Source: Protonemura montana (Eukaryota > Arthropoda > Insecta > Plecoptera > Nemouridae). From it: a DNA stretch of 64,000 nucleotides. The notes below the pieces were generated by a model. It did no database searches, was not told the DNA's origin, and worked only from the letters and a program-made list of their open reading frames with translations. The stretch is from contig OX387602.1 in assembly GCA_947568835.1 (NCBI GenBank), positions 31,468,242-31,532,241 of the forward strand, written 5' to 3'. This document shows, piece by piece, positions 1 through 12,700 of this stretch. A program made the translations under genes and the position numbers. The first letter of the stretch is position 1. The number at the start of each line of letters is the position of its first letter.

Positions 1-3000
1 AATCACCCAGTAAAATTGTGGTTAGGGTGGCCCAGAATTTTTCCACGTATTCGTGTGGCTTTCTTGTAAAGCTTTTAGCTTTTAGTGTAAATACTGGTTG
101 GTGCGTACTTGGATAATGTCCGTCTTTGATCTTCTGGCAGATTTTTTCCATGGTCGTGTCGCGGTAAAGTACGCCACGAAACTCAAACGTGGTCAGCAAC
201 GGCAGGTCATCGAGAGCCTTCAGCAAAATACCGTCGAGGAGCTCTCGGTTGTGCCACAGGTGGATAATCACTGTCTCTAAAAAGTGAGCACAGATCCGTG
301 GTTTTAATAGCAATCGGTCTAATAAAACTAAACAAGGGATTGTGCAAAACCAGGGCTTCATGGACGATGGGCTTCATAAGATGAGAAGAGCGATATTTTG
401 GGATGATAAATATGTATCATATGTGATATGAAGGTAATAAAAAAAGTGCCCAAAACCAAGGAAATATCCGAGACAATCCATTGTATTTATCAAAGCAAAT
501 ATTCACAAAATTAAGTAGGAAATTTATGAATAAAAAGAGAAAGAAAGGAAATACGGGATCAAAAACTTCACAACTTGTTAATTGTGATTTATTTCACATC
601 TTTGCAAAGTTTGATGAAGAAATTTCGAAAGTTTTGCCAGTACAACTCCCAAATGTTTATAAAAAATCGGTAATTCTTTGTAAATTTCAAATAGCTACAA
701 AACTGTTGGTTTTTAGACTCATGTCTACTTGATGTAAACTTAGCACTAGTTTTAACAAAAACTATTTCAACTGGGTTTTCAATGCTAAGTAAAGGGCTAC
801 TAAATTACAAAACTATTTGATTGATTTTTCTGAAAAATGCTGAGGGTCTTAGTTGAGAAAACAAAAATATGTCAAGCAAGTTTTGTTTCAGTTAGAGAAG
901 GCATATGACCGCTAGAGCACAAACAAAAATGTGAAAAATGAAAAAAACTGCGATAAGTGAAATTGAATATATTTTTGCTCGTTCATCGATTAGCGTGTTG
1001 TGACCGACCCAGAGTGTCGCTGTACCACTTGATGATGGTCTTCAGAATGCAATCAACGTGCAACTCCTTCGTACATCGAGCCACTTGGATCCCCGATGAA
1101 ACGTAGAGCTTGCCGAGCGGAATCATCGGGCTCATGAACGCAGTTGCGTGTTCGTACAGCGCCACCGCCACTGCAATCAACCACCGCCACTGCAATCAAC
1201 CACCGTTACTGTCTCAAAGTATCCACGCTTTGACAGACAGATTTCAGAAATCCCAGAAATCCCCAAAAGATCAGTTTCAAATTATGGGTTTTAGACTCAT
1301 GTCTACTTGATGTAAACTTAGTACTAGTTTTAACAAAAACTATTTCAACTGGGTTTTGAATGCTAAGTGAAGAACAACTAAATTTCCCAACGTTTCGTAA
1401 CATGTACCTGTTACTTTATCAAGGGTAAGAGCAGTCCTGACAATTTTCCAATAACAAAAGAACCACATAAAATTATAACAATTACCAAGTTCAAGCTTCA
1501 TAAATGCATCTAGCTTCAATAATAAAGGTCCATCAACTTCAATTAAAAATGTATCGTAATTTATATTTTCGAAAATATGACTCCGAACAAATTGTGATTT
1601 TTACAAATGAACTAAAATTATGTCTGTAAAAAAGTACTCGAATTTTTCGAGGTTGTCCTAACGTTATGTGATACAATCAAAATTTTCTTATTCCTTACAC
1701 TAAGTTCTTAATCTACCTGTCAACATATTTTCTTCTGGATTCTTTGTGCTGATTTCTTCTGTCTCCTCACTGATATTCTCTATTCTATTTCTCTCTTGTA
1801 AAATTGTTCCCCAAGCTCTATCAAGTTGAAAACTATCATCTCTGTTGAAGTTATTGGGCTATTTTTTTTTTTTTTAATTCTATTGCTTCTCTGACTTTTC
1901 TAGTGAATTACCTATCACCTCGACATAACATTCTTACCGTGTCTATTTTAATGTGGTGTTGAAACTCATTCCTGTGTTCTGCACAAGCTGATTTATTTGA
2001 GTATCTTTGTTTTTCCCCAACACTGCTAGGCTGCTTTGCTATTTTTTTCTAGAAGGAACACTGTTTTCAAAAATTGATTTAATTTTTTCAATAATTGAAA
2101 CTAGATTTCATATGCCTTGCTATAAAAGTTAAGTGTCTTTCGTGTTCTTTGGTAAGGATGGTATGATTGTTTGTTGTTCTCAAGTTAGTACATCAAAGAA
2201 TTTAATTTCAAATAAATCAAGAGTATTGCTTGTACCCAGCACCATGTGAACCTTCAGCGATGGGCAGTACTGAAGCGCAACTTCCCACGAAGTGTCCGGG
2301 ATTTTGAACCGGCCGTCAAAGTCGTTGGCCCGGCTGGGATAGGGACTGACCCGCTCCTCGCATAGTAGCTTGAGCTCCTTGAGCCGTCCTTTAAGAATGC
2401 ACCCCAGCATGCAAAGCGTGTGCCCGTTGGCATCTGACAAGTAGTTGTAGTTGATGGCCAGCGTGGTCAAGTGCTGGAACCTGACCAACGACCGCCAAAA
2501 CGTAATCTTGCAAGTGGAGCTCGCTTTGAACGCCCCCTTGTCTGGAAATATGCAAATGAGCAGCCGTCCGATTATTATTATTATTATTTGTGGTGTTTAA
2601 CGACGCACTGTTTTTACATCTGGCAATGCGGCACTGGTCTAATGGCGTCGGTGAATGAGTGGATGATGATGAACCTAACCTAGCCTAGAAGGGAAGAGGG
2701 GAAACCTGGTGCCGGCACGTAGCCTACTCCTGTCGAAGACCAAGGGGACCACCGGCTTAACGTTCCTTCCGAAGGACGGTACAACGCGAACAACAGGATT
2801 CCTCCACAAATCCATGCTGTCGAGAGGTTGATAAGCAAGGCGAGTGAAGTTGCTGTACTAACTTTCATCCCTCCAACCTCTCTCCCGAACAGAACTGGTC
2901 ATGTGTATGATGGTCACCCATCCAATACCTGACTCAGCGCAGTGTTGCTTAGCTTCGGTGATCTAACAAGAACCGGTGTTACCAACACGCCAAACCGTTC

Positions 3001-4109
3001 GGTAGCAGGTGCCCGAGAACAATTGTTTACCAGCGATTGATTGGATCAAGATTACCCCTGTATTTGCAGAAAGTTGTGTCGAGGAGGACGGGATTCTCGT
3101 CGCGGTGGAACATGCGCCAGACGTAGAGCTGCGTTAAAGTTTTCGCAGATTGATCGCCGAGAGCCATGAGGACTTGCGTACCTTCCTTCCGTTTCAACTG
3201 AGCGTTCTCAAAGTTTGCGACAGACAAACCTGTCTGCAAACTGTCAACAAAGCATCGAAGGTAATCTTTTTATAAGTAGAAGAAATGTTTTATATTTCGG
3301 CGCTTCATTTTATAACAGACGCCGCTCAGGCTCAAAAATCCATAATTAAGCAGAACGAGTTTTAATAACGAAGCAAAGCATTATTAAATAACACATTGTT
3401 TTTAAAGTATTGATGAATTCTTCGAATAAAAGGAATACACGTGCGACGTGTGACGACCGGTGTAAAAATGATAGAATGTGGTGAATTTGTATTTTAATTT
3501 TGACGTGTTTTAGTTTTTAGCATTATGACAATTTTCAACGCTTGCGAAAATTACTGCTGTTTTTGTTTTTACCAAAGAGCATAGACCGGCATACGGTACA
3601 AAGAAATGTATAAATATAAATAAATAAAGAAAAAACAATAGTTTTACATTGACACAAGTACCTAACAAAAGAATGTCAAGTTATTACATCAAAACTTAAA
3701 GGTACCTGAGAAAATCCCCCAAATTTTCCAGAAAGCTCTTCCGCGAGGCATAGTCAAGCCACTCTAGGTCCATTAAGATATCGCACAGAATAAACTGCTC
3801 AACTTGTTGTTGTTGAAGAGTGATCTTGCGCAACGTGTAGCCAACACACTGTGACAGTTGGCGAATTACTTCTTGGCTTGGTCGCACGGACTTCTGCTGG
3901 AAGTGCCAGAGTATGCAGGCAATCTCGGAGGGAAGTGACAGCGTGGGGTAAGCATTAGGAAAGATGAGGGCATCGCAGTGGGCGAGGAGGGTCCAGTGAC
4001 GACGAACATCTTCTAGCTCCCACACCTCCGGCAGCTCTTCTGCCGAGCTGGAGTCGCTGCCTTCGTCCCAGCTCGCGAGCGACGATCCACTTTCAACGTC
4101 GCACAACAT
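1..4109 (-). CDS. F-box/LRR-type protein (FBXO33/FBXO39-like), 3' end beyond window
   Basis: Four exons chain with matching phases on the minus strand: 4109-3706, 3240-3056, 2541-2236, and 270 to the window edge (the end of this last exon is uncertain; a possible donor lies near residue text GHYPS). The start ATG at 4109 has an in-frame TGA a few codons upstream. Exon 1 ends in an acidic/serine N-terminus plus about 110 residues containing LPSEIACILWHF, which could be a divergent F-box start but is not a clear one. Exons 2-4 carry leucine-rich text (LTQLYVWRMFHRDENP, ITFWRSLVRFQHLTTL, YCPSLKVHMVL) like the LRR part of FBXO33/FBXO39 substrate receptors of SCF ubiquitin ligases. The intron between exons 2 and 3 is almost wholly a SINE. 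Family assignment is from pattern memory and tentative; the exon chain itself is well supported by phase. Confidence 0.6.
271..2235. other. Intron of the F-box gene; repeat fragments
   Basis: No exon seen. Two partial copies of the hammerhead-bearing repeat family (about 703-830 and 1288-1545, family minus orientation) and a short tandem of CCACTGCAATCAACCACCG near 1165-1205. The rest is AT-rich with no recognisable content. Confidence 0.6.
2569..3012 (-). mobile_element. 5S rRNA-derived SINE, near full length
   Basis: Read on the minus strand, the head near 3000-2900 matches the 5S rRNA internal promoter: GATCACCGAAGCTAAGCAAC, then GTATTGGATGGGTGACCATC (A-box/IE and C-box region). A body of about 300 bp follows and ends in CGTCGTTAAACACCACAAAT with a (TAA)n tail at 2571-2588. 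This is the single-headed form; other copies in the window have several heads. It fills nearly all of a 514-bp intron. Confidence 0.85.
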
Positions 4110-6726
4110 TGCATTGGCTCAAACTCGGGATATTTAGATTTGGGTTTAAAACAAAAATTTTGACTAGCTCACTAAAATTTGGACCTAAACTGAAAAAAAA
4201 TGTGAAGTTGTAATGAAATTTGAAAATGGTTTCCATGGATCTTGTCAACTGTTAAAAAATGCATTAAATTTTTTTCAATTTTTCACAAGTATCAGGCTGT
4301 AAATGATCCTGATTTGTGGAAGAATTACATATGGGACAAACAACTGCAGTTCTTTTCAAAGAAATTCTCTAGTTAAGTTTCAAATCACACCTTAGATTGA
4401 TTATCAATTTACCATCCATCTATGGTTGGTACCTATCTATTATCTATTCATTCTATAAGGATCTACAAATGACTTAAAATAGATTTCTCATTACTGAGGA
4501 ATGTCTTTGGGCTGATTCTTTAGTCATTCTTACTCATTAATTTTATTCTTCACCTTCGTTTTGTTTGTATTCTTCTCCTCTTTGAAAATAAAACATATCC
4601 CATATCAAGAGACTTTTTTTATTTTGATGCAACTGGCTGCAACATAATTAACAATTTTATTTTTATATAAAATGTTGCTTTCTGTCTAAGAATGCTTTTG
4701 AAAATCAAAACTGTTTAGGTTTCTAGTCATAAAGGCAGTAATTTTAAAATGTTAGTACCTAGGTCCCAGACTGCATTGTGGTACCATGGAATATCACATG
4801 GAATAACTGTACCTATGGGGATGACTGATTGCACAAACGGGCCATAAGAATGTTTACCAAGGCTCGTAAGGGGTGCAAATGTAAAAAAAATATTTGTGAA
4901 AGAAATAATGTTGACAATTCCATGTATTTTTATATTAGAGGCTTTATGTTTTGTTTTTGCAAATGGGCATTTTTTTAAAGAAAACTGTAAGTATAATTTT
5001 TATAAAACAAGACATGGTAATAAACTTTTAATACCTAAACACAAATTGTCAACTTATGAACGCTATATAGAAATTAAGCTTTTTAATCATTAACCCCTTG
5101 ACTGGACAACAGGAGCCAATTTAAAAACATTCAAGACAAATGTAACACAGGTTTTATTTGACAATCTTCTCTATCGAGTGGAGAAATTATTTGAGATGTC
5201 TTTTAAACATTAGTTAGTATGTTTTTATCTTATTATCTTATTATTTTTGTTATTGCATTATGCATTATTAATTATGCATTATTAATATTGTAATATGTAT
5301 TTTAATGTGTTTTTTTATAAACGGTACAATATTACCAAGTTACCTACATTTAAAAATCTTTACTAGAATAGGCCCATACAACTACAATGTAATTTTCAGT
5401 AGCCAATAAACAAATAAACAAATAACATTGTACAAGAACTGACGAGTTCATTATCCAGCTACCAGTTTGTGATTTACACGGGCATTAAATAAATAAATAA
5501 ATAAAGATTGCTCAATAGTGGATACTATTTTTCAGTTCAGTATTTTTTTATGATATTTTTGTCTCGGCCTATAAGAACTATGTGAATTCTAGAATTATAG
5601 TCGACTATTTTCCAATCAGGTCATTGTAATTTTTCAAATTATTTAAAAAAATTTGGGTTTCCGACGTACAACCAGACAGTTTGTAATGACCCCATGTCCT
5701 CAAAAATCTACTCGATGTTTTTTTTTTTAAATAAAAGGAGATTTTGAAAAAAGGAGTGGTATCAGGTGATGTGATGGTGGGGAGGGGAAAGGCAAGGGTA
5801 CATAATTTCACTCGTTGAGAAAAAAAAGAGTGAACGATACAAAATTCATTAAATTAGCCATCAAATCATTATGTTTCTTGTATATCTCTTTCTTAGGAAT
5901 CAGTTTCGTACAAACAACGCTTTTCGTACACGTCGAATAGAGCACAATTTAGTTAAATTCGAATCGAAGCGGCAAAAAAGATGCCGCTAGCGACGCCAAC
6001 GTTCAACGAACATCGAAGTGCATGCCGGTCGCCATTTTACGTAGGCTGTGTTACCAGAGTATGATGATTACGTCTGTATTCGCTCAACTTTATACCGTTT
6101 TTGAAATTTTTCGAACTGGTCGTATTGATTGATAATACGATAATAAGGTAATTAAGTTCTGTTGCTACTATAAAAGTACCACATTTCTGTCATTGCTTGT
6201 CAAGACATTGCTATCAAATGGGCGCGAAAGGGTAGGCCCAGCGATAGCGCCAAAGAACTTCGCTAACAACACTGACTGACTGATCCTATTTTGACAACTG
6301 CCCAGATAAATCAGCGAATTGAACTAATTTCATGTTCTGATTAGTGTATTACGCTTATACACATACAATATTCTTGGAATTCTTCCTGGGTAATTGTCTG
6401 GTGTTAGCGAGCTGTTTGAGGTAGGCAATCTCGATATCAGCAGTTGGTGGGCAGGGCACATTCTAATGCTAGCACGGTTGACTCGTAAACAGTTCGTTTG
6501 TAAAAGCGTTTCAGGTTGAATCGGATTTTTTTCCCTCAAATGGAGGGGTTCGAAAAAACAAAGATGAATCACTTCTTTAATCTGTTCCATTTTTTGACTG
6601 CCAAGCTTAAAGAATAGCCGTTACAATGAAATGGGATTATTTCTTTCAGTTGGTTCTCCGTGGAATTGGAGTGGTCGCCTTGCGCGGCTCGTTCAGTGTG
6701 AAAACATTCTCCACTGTTAAAGCAAG
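4110..6726. other. Intergenic spacer between F-box gene and RAD21
   Basis: Divergent promoters must lie here, as the two genes point away from each other. AT-rich throughout, with one LINE relic (4896-5450). The 3' end, about 6640-6726, is probably RAD21 5' leader or promoter. I see no CpG-rich block or clear TATA box. Confidence 0.5.
4896..5450 (+). pseudogene. LINE (non-LTR retrotransposon) 3' relic
   Basis: Frame-broken text such as YKTRHGNKLLIPKHKL, YERYIEIKLFNHL and FKTNVTQVLFDNLL matches the region after the reverse-transcriptase domain that is common in CR1/Jockey-like LINE proteins. An AT-rich 3' UTR follows, ending in repeated AATAAACAAATAAACAAAT near 5405-5425. The 3' end resembles the relic at 34576-35330. 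Only the tail is present (5' truncated), as is typical of LINE insertions. Confidence 0.6.
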
Positions 6727-9700
6727 ATGTTTTACGCACATTTCGTTTTGGCGAAGAAAGGGCCCTTGGCCCGGATTTGGTTGGCTGCTCACTGGGACAA
6801 GAAACTTACAAAAGCTCATGTGTTTGAAACGAACATCGAGAAGTCCGTGGATGGCATTCTTCAACCGAAGGTATGTCACAAGATTTAGTTCTGAATGTTC
6901 TGTTCTTGTTCTGTTACTGTTATACAAATCAGTCGAATCAATAACATTCAGTTTAGGGCCAAGATTTCTAAGTTCGATATTTTGGTAATATCGTAGACGA
7001 AAGATTAGCTTTGATAAAACTATTCTAGCCTAAGTAATTTGTAATTTGTAATTTATTTGCGTCCTCTTACAATTGTACAAGGTAGTACCGTGGTAAGGTA
7101 TGATTAAAAATATCAAGCAATAATGTGTAACGTAATGAGAGTGCATAAATATACACAAGTCATCTACTCAGAAGTGGAACAAAGCACAAAAATGTATTCA
7201 AATTCCAAGAAACCTCAACAGTTTTTAGATGATTAAATTAGTTAGATTTAAATGGATTTAAAAATGACCAAATGAGTCCACCTGGATTGAAAATATACAA
7301 ATATACACTCAAATTAAAATACTAGACTAAGAGGTGAACACAGAATGTGTACAAATATCACATTGATTTACCCTTGGTTTGAAACTAAAAGCAAAATAAA
7401 CTTCCCATGCAAACTTTGACAATGAGATAACCATTTGGTCATTTTCCCCAAACTGGTAGCAGTGAGGTCATAGGGGTGGAACTGAGTGTTGCAACAAGAT
7501 GCTTACGTACAAACGGTAATCCTGCAATGTCACTTTATCCTGTAGGTGAAAATGGCGCTGAGAACTTCAGGCCACCTTCTGCTCGGCGTGGTGAGAATTT
7601 ATTCTCGGAAAGCCAAGTACCTGCTCGCCGACTGCAATGAAGCGTTCGTCAAGATCAAGATGGCGTTCCGCCCGGGCATGGTCGATCTACCGGAAGAACA
7701 CCGTGAAGCCGCTGTCAACGCCATCACTCTGCCAGAAGTGTTCCATGACTTCGATTCTGCAATGCCAGAACTCAAGTCAGTATTCGTTTCTATGTGCATA
7801 TACACTTACATCCAATTAGCTGACACAGTATTATCATTGAGTGCAGGTTCTAGGTAGAGAAACAACGTCAATGTTACAGTCTCTGCGTGAAAGATGGCCG
7901 CCAAATGACTACCTTACCGACAAAAATGCAGAGTACCGGAACATCACGTTAAGTGGAGCCACTGTCGTATGAAATTTAATTTCGATATTTCTCGTAGGTT
8001 ACTCGCTTTTTAATATCGTTACGTGTATATTAATCGTTGAGGTAAACATTGATGTAGATTTTTTGAGCATGAAAAGTCTCAAAAGCGAGTTAACCTACGA
8101 GAAATATTGAAACTAAATCTACGGCGCTACATGACAAACATCTGTCTGCACTCGTTCCTGGGTAACGAGTCCTGTAGAGAAGATGGAGACCTGAGATCTG
8201 ATAGAGAAGACCTGATGCTTCTCAATTAGAGATCATACTCTCTACTAGCGGCAGGTTCTATTCAATGACCTCCCTCTGGCGTTGAAAAACAAACATGATA
8301 CGAGTCAATTCAAAAATGACCTGAAGGAATTACTCTGTGAGCTTTGCCCGAACTCACTTGAAGAATACCACACCCATAAGGTCGTCTGACACTAAAAATG
8401 TTATTGAATTACTATCATCCTGTAAAATTTTCTTTTATAATTATAACTGACTTATTCCATAACAATATTAACCTTATATAAAAGCCTTAAATCTGCGATG
8501 TTCAACTTTTTAGTTTGTATCTGACCAGCTGGGGTAACATTTTTCTGTACATGTTGATTTAAATTGCGAAATTTGGTTAAAAACGTGTGCAATTGGGTTA
8601 TATTTGTTCAAAATTCAAATCTCTATCCTATTGTGACACTTTGAGGGTGATTTGAAAATTGTGTTTGCATCGTGGCTGGCGAGGCGATTTAAAGCCATGT
8701 CTTACAGCTCGATTTTTATTCGAATCAAAACTTGCCTTTAAATGACCTGCAGCATCTCGGTAATACTGTTCATGCATGCCCATGGAAGTTGTTGAAGAAA
8801 TTGAGCCCAAACGCTGTTATTTAAGCGCGTTTTACGTGAAATATAAATAATTTTGCAAAAAATTTGACAGATGCATTCATTTGTTTGGTTTTTTGACCAC
8901 TGCAGGGTGAACGAATTCTTAAACTTATCTTTGTAGCAGTGCATTCAGGATATTCAAACGTCAATGTCAATGTCAACGTCAATGTCAAATTCTTTTCAAA
9001 ATCTCTAGAACTGAAGGGAAATAAATGACAGAACTGAAATATTGTTGGTGTCTTGGCCAGCAAGATTGGCTAGCCAAGATTATAAAAGGTATTTCACAAG
9101 TTTCATTCTCTAAGAAAAATTTCAAGAAATCATGCACGAAAATCTTTTGACAGCCAACGTCGTTTGTTTTCGAAATTGTCATCGTGGTCACTTTGGAATT
9201 CACAGAGTTTCCACAATGCAGTGACCCCGAGTGACATAAGCGGCAAATTTCAAATTCAATAAATGGGGGTACTGTATGGTATTGCATGGTATTGCATGGT
9301 AGGCTTTACATTTAAACCAAAATGCACACTTTCTCAAAATATAAAGCGGCCGTAGGCAGCGGGTACTGCTAGTTAACCTTATATAAAAGCCTTAAATTGC
9401 GATGTTCAACTTTTTTAGTTTGTCTCTGGCTGCTGGCTGGGGTAACATTTTTCTGTACATGTCGTTTTAAATTGCGAAATTTGGTTAAAAACGTGTGCAA
9501 TTGGGTTATATTTGTTCAAAATTCAAATCCCTATCCTATTGTGACACTTTGAGGGTGATTTGAAAGCGTTTTTTTGGTGAAATATTGATAATTATGTTTG
9601 AAATTTCCAGCCTAGGAAAATTGGAGCCATGTCTCACAGTTCGATTTTTATTTGATTCAAAACTTGCCTATTATTCACTCGCAGCAGCTCGGTAATACTC

Positions 9701-12700
9701 TTCATGCATGCCTATGAAAGTTATTGAAGAAATTGAGCCCAAACGCTGTTAATTAAGTTCGTTTTACGTGAAATAGAAATGATTTTGCAAAAAGAGTGAC
9801 AGATGCATTCATTTGTTTGGTTTTTTGACCACTGCAGGGTGAACGAATTCTTAAACTTATCTTTGTGGCAGTGCATTCAGGATATTAAAACGTCAATGTC
9901 AATGTCAACGTCAATGTCAAATTCTTTTCAATATCTCTAAAACTGAAGGGAAATAAATGACAAAACTGATATATTGTTGGTGTCTTGGCTAGCAAGATTG
10001 GTAAGCCCAGATTCTAAAAGGTATTTCACAAGTTTCACTCTCTAAAAAATATTTCAAGAAATCATACACGGAAATCTTTTGACAGCCAACTTCGTTTGTT
10101 TTCGAAATTGTCATCGTGGTCACTTTGGAATTCACAGAGTTTCCACAATGCAGTGACCCCAAGTGAAATAAGCGGCAAATTTCAAATAAAATAAATGGGG
10201 GTACTTTTGGTTGTGGTCCCATTAGAGGCTTTACATTAAAACCAAAATGCACAATCCCTCAAAATCTTAAGGTGCCGTTAGGCATCGGGTTCTGCTAGTT
10301 TATGTATATATTTTTGTATGTGTATTTTGTTCCCAGAATAAAAAACTATTATTATTATTATTATTACTTGACCATTGTATTGACAATGTCTTCATGCCTA
10401 AGCTGAATAACCGTAATAAATATTAAAAAATATCTGTCTGCCGTTGCAGTGACGTCGACATCGAGGCCCAGTTCAGCCTGAACCAGTCGCGAGCGGAGGA
10501 GATAACGATGCGGGAAGACTACGGCACGATGACGCTTGCCCCCAACGAGGAGGGATTCGGTGACATGGGCTTCGACTCTGAGCCATCGGACGTCATGCGA
10601 AACATGCCAAGTTTCGAGCCGTTGTTGGAGCACTCGGCGATGTTGTTCAGCGACGGGCCAGGAGGAGAGCGGCTGGCCGCGGACAAGGACCCGCAGCCGA
10701 GCACGTCGGGCGGACAATCTTCACGGATGCCGCTCGATCTTGACACGCCTATGAAGGACGACGGGTTCGGCGGCCACCTCGGCCAAGACATCATGGACTG
10801 TAAGTGGCGATGCGTTTTATACTTATTGGCATTTTCCGTCGGTTCCCTGCTAGAAGCTCGTGGTGTTTGCAAGAGACTGAGGTTTTTTCCCTTGTGTCAT
10901 GTGTATGATGGTCACCCATCCAATACCTGACTCAACGCAGTGTTGCTTAACTTTCATCCCTCCAACCTCTCTCCCGAACAGAACTGGTCATGTGTATGAT
11001 GGTCACCCATCCAATACCTGACCCAGCACAGTGTTGCTTAACTTTCATCCCTCCAACCTCTCTCCCAAACAGAACTGGTCATGTGTATGATGGTCACCCA
11101 TCCAATACCTGACCCAGTGCAGGTTGCTAAACTTCGGTGGTCTGACGAGAACCGGTCTTTCCAACACGCTGAACCGTTTGGTTTTTTCCCATGTTTCAGC
11201 CGGAGGTCTGTTCGAGGGCGGCCTCTTCGACGACGCCCCCATGTTGCCCGGCAACGACTCCCACAAGGTGCTGGACCGCGTGCCTGACCAGGACGACAGC
11301 GACGATGACATGGACCACTTCGGGGGACCGCCATCTGTTGGCGGACACAGGTAACACTTCGGTCTAAGAAGATGAACAACAACAGTTTGCTATAGGGCAT
11401 CAAAACGATGTTAAAGTGTGATATCAGCGGGAAACTAATCTGAACTCGTGCACTTCTGACGTTTATTTTGTGAGCCAACAAAGTTGTTAGCTGTGAAACC
11501 TAAAAATAAGGCAAGCCTGTTGAACATATCCATGCCATGCATCCACCTGTTGCTATAGCAACCATCTTCAATTGAACTGTCAGCTTTCTATTGACCATCA
11601 TACCAATTTATAATATGACGACTTCATTTGATTTGTTGTCGTGTCCCGATCCATATCAAAGAATCCTCGAAACGTAGCTCCTTCAATTCGAACCTTCGAA
11701 ACTTCCTTCTCCAGAACATTTTCTACAGCCTCGAAGAATACCTCACCACAACATCTCACTAACCATCTCTCCTTTGACCCCAAACTCCAAACATTCCCCC
11801 ATAATCATGACCTGCATGACCTGCATGACCTGCTAATTACTATTGTCACTTCATTGTTAACAAGTTATCGTAAAAAGCACATACAAATACAATGTACTTG
11901 TCCGACGCTTCAAATAAATACAAATAGCATTAATAAACTTCTTCTTCTTGTCTCGTTGGTGGTTTCATGCTATGTCTCAAGCGTTCTAACTCGTCTGTCT
12001 GTCTGCCGCAGCATGGACGGAGACTCTCCCGTGCCGAGCCCGCTGCCGATGTCGCAGCCGCTGCTGCTCGCGCCAGCTACGGACGCCGCCGCCGCGTACG
12101 CAGACCCGGCAGACGACGCGGTGGCCGAGACGCAGGCCGGCCAATCCGAGCACCATGAGCAGACAACGTTGCTCCAGAACGAGGACGAGAGCTTCGCGCT
12201 TGCGCCGGTCGACGCTTCGGCGCTCAGAGGTACGCTTGCGCTTGCGCTGCTTGGCGGCAGCCGAGGATTCGGCGTGGGAAGTTATTCCCACACGAGTTAT
12301 TCGAGTTTGACAGGTTGTGACGTGGTATAGCGCCACTAGAATCAGAGTGACTGTGAGTATTCACAGCCTCTTGGTTCTACTCTTTGGAGATCCGTCATTC
12401 TCATCAAATACACTAAAATCATCTCAAAAAGCCAGTGTCCAAGTAGCTCAATTGGTTTGAGCAACACCCGCGACAGGTGGAGATCGGGGTTCTAGAGCCC
12501 ATTTGGGCATCAACTTTTGAGTAGGTAGAAGTGTTCCCAATAATAAAATGCCAGGTGCTAACGATTCCACTTTGATCGCCAGGCTTCACGAAGACGAAAC
12601 GCAAGCGCAAACTGATTGTGGACGAAGTGAAGAACATCTCGGGCGAGGAGATGAAAGCTCAGCTGTCAGACACGAGCGACATCGTCACCACCCTGGACCT

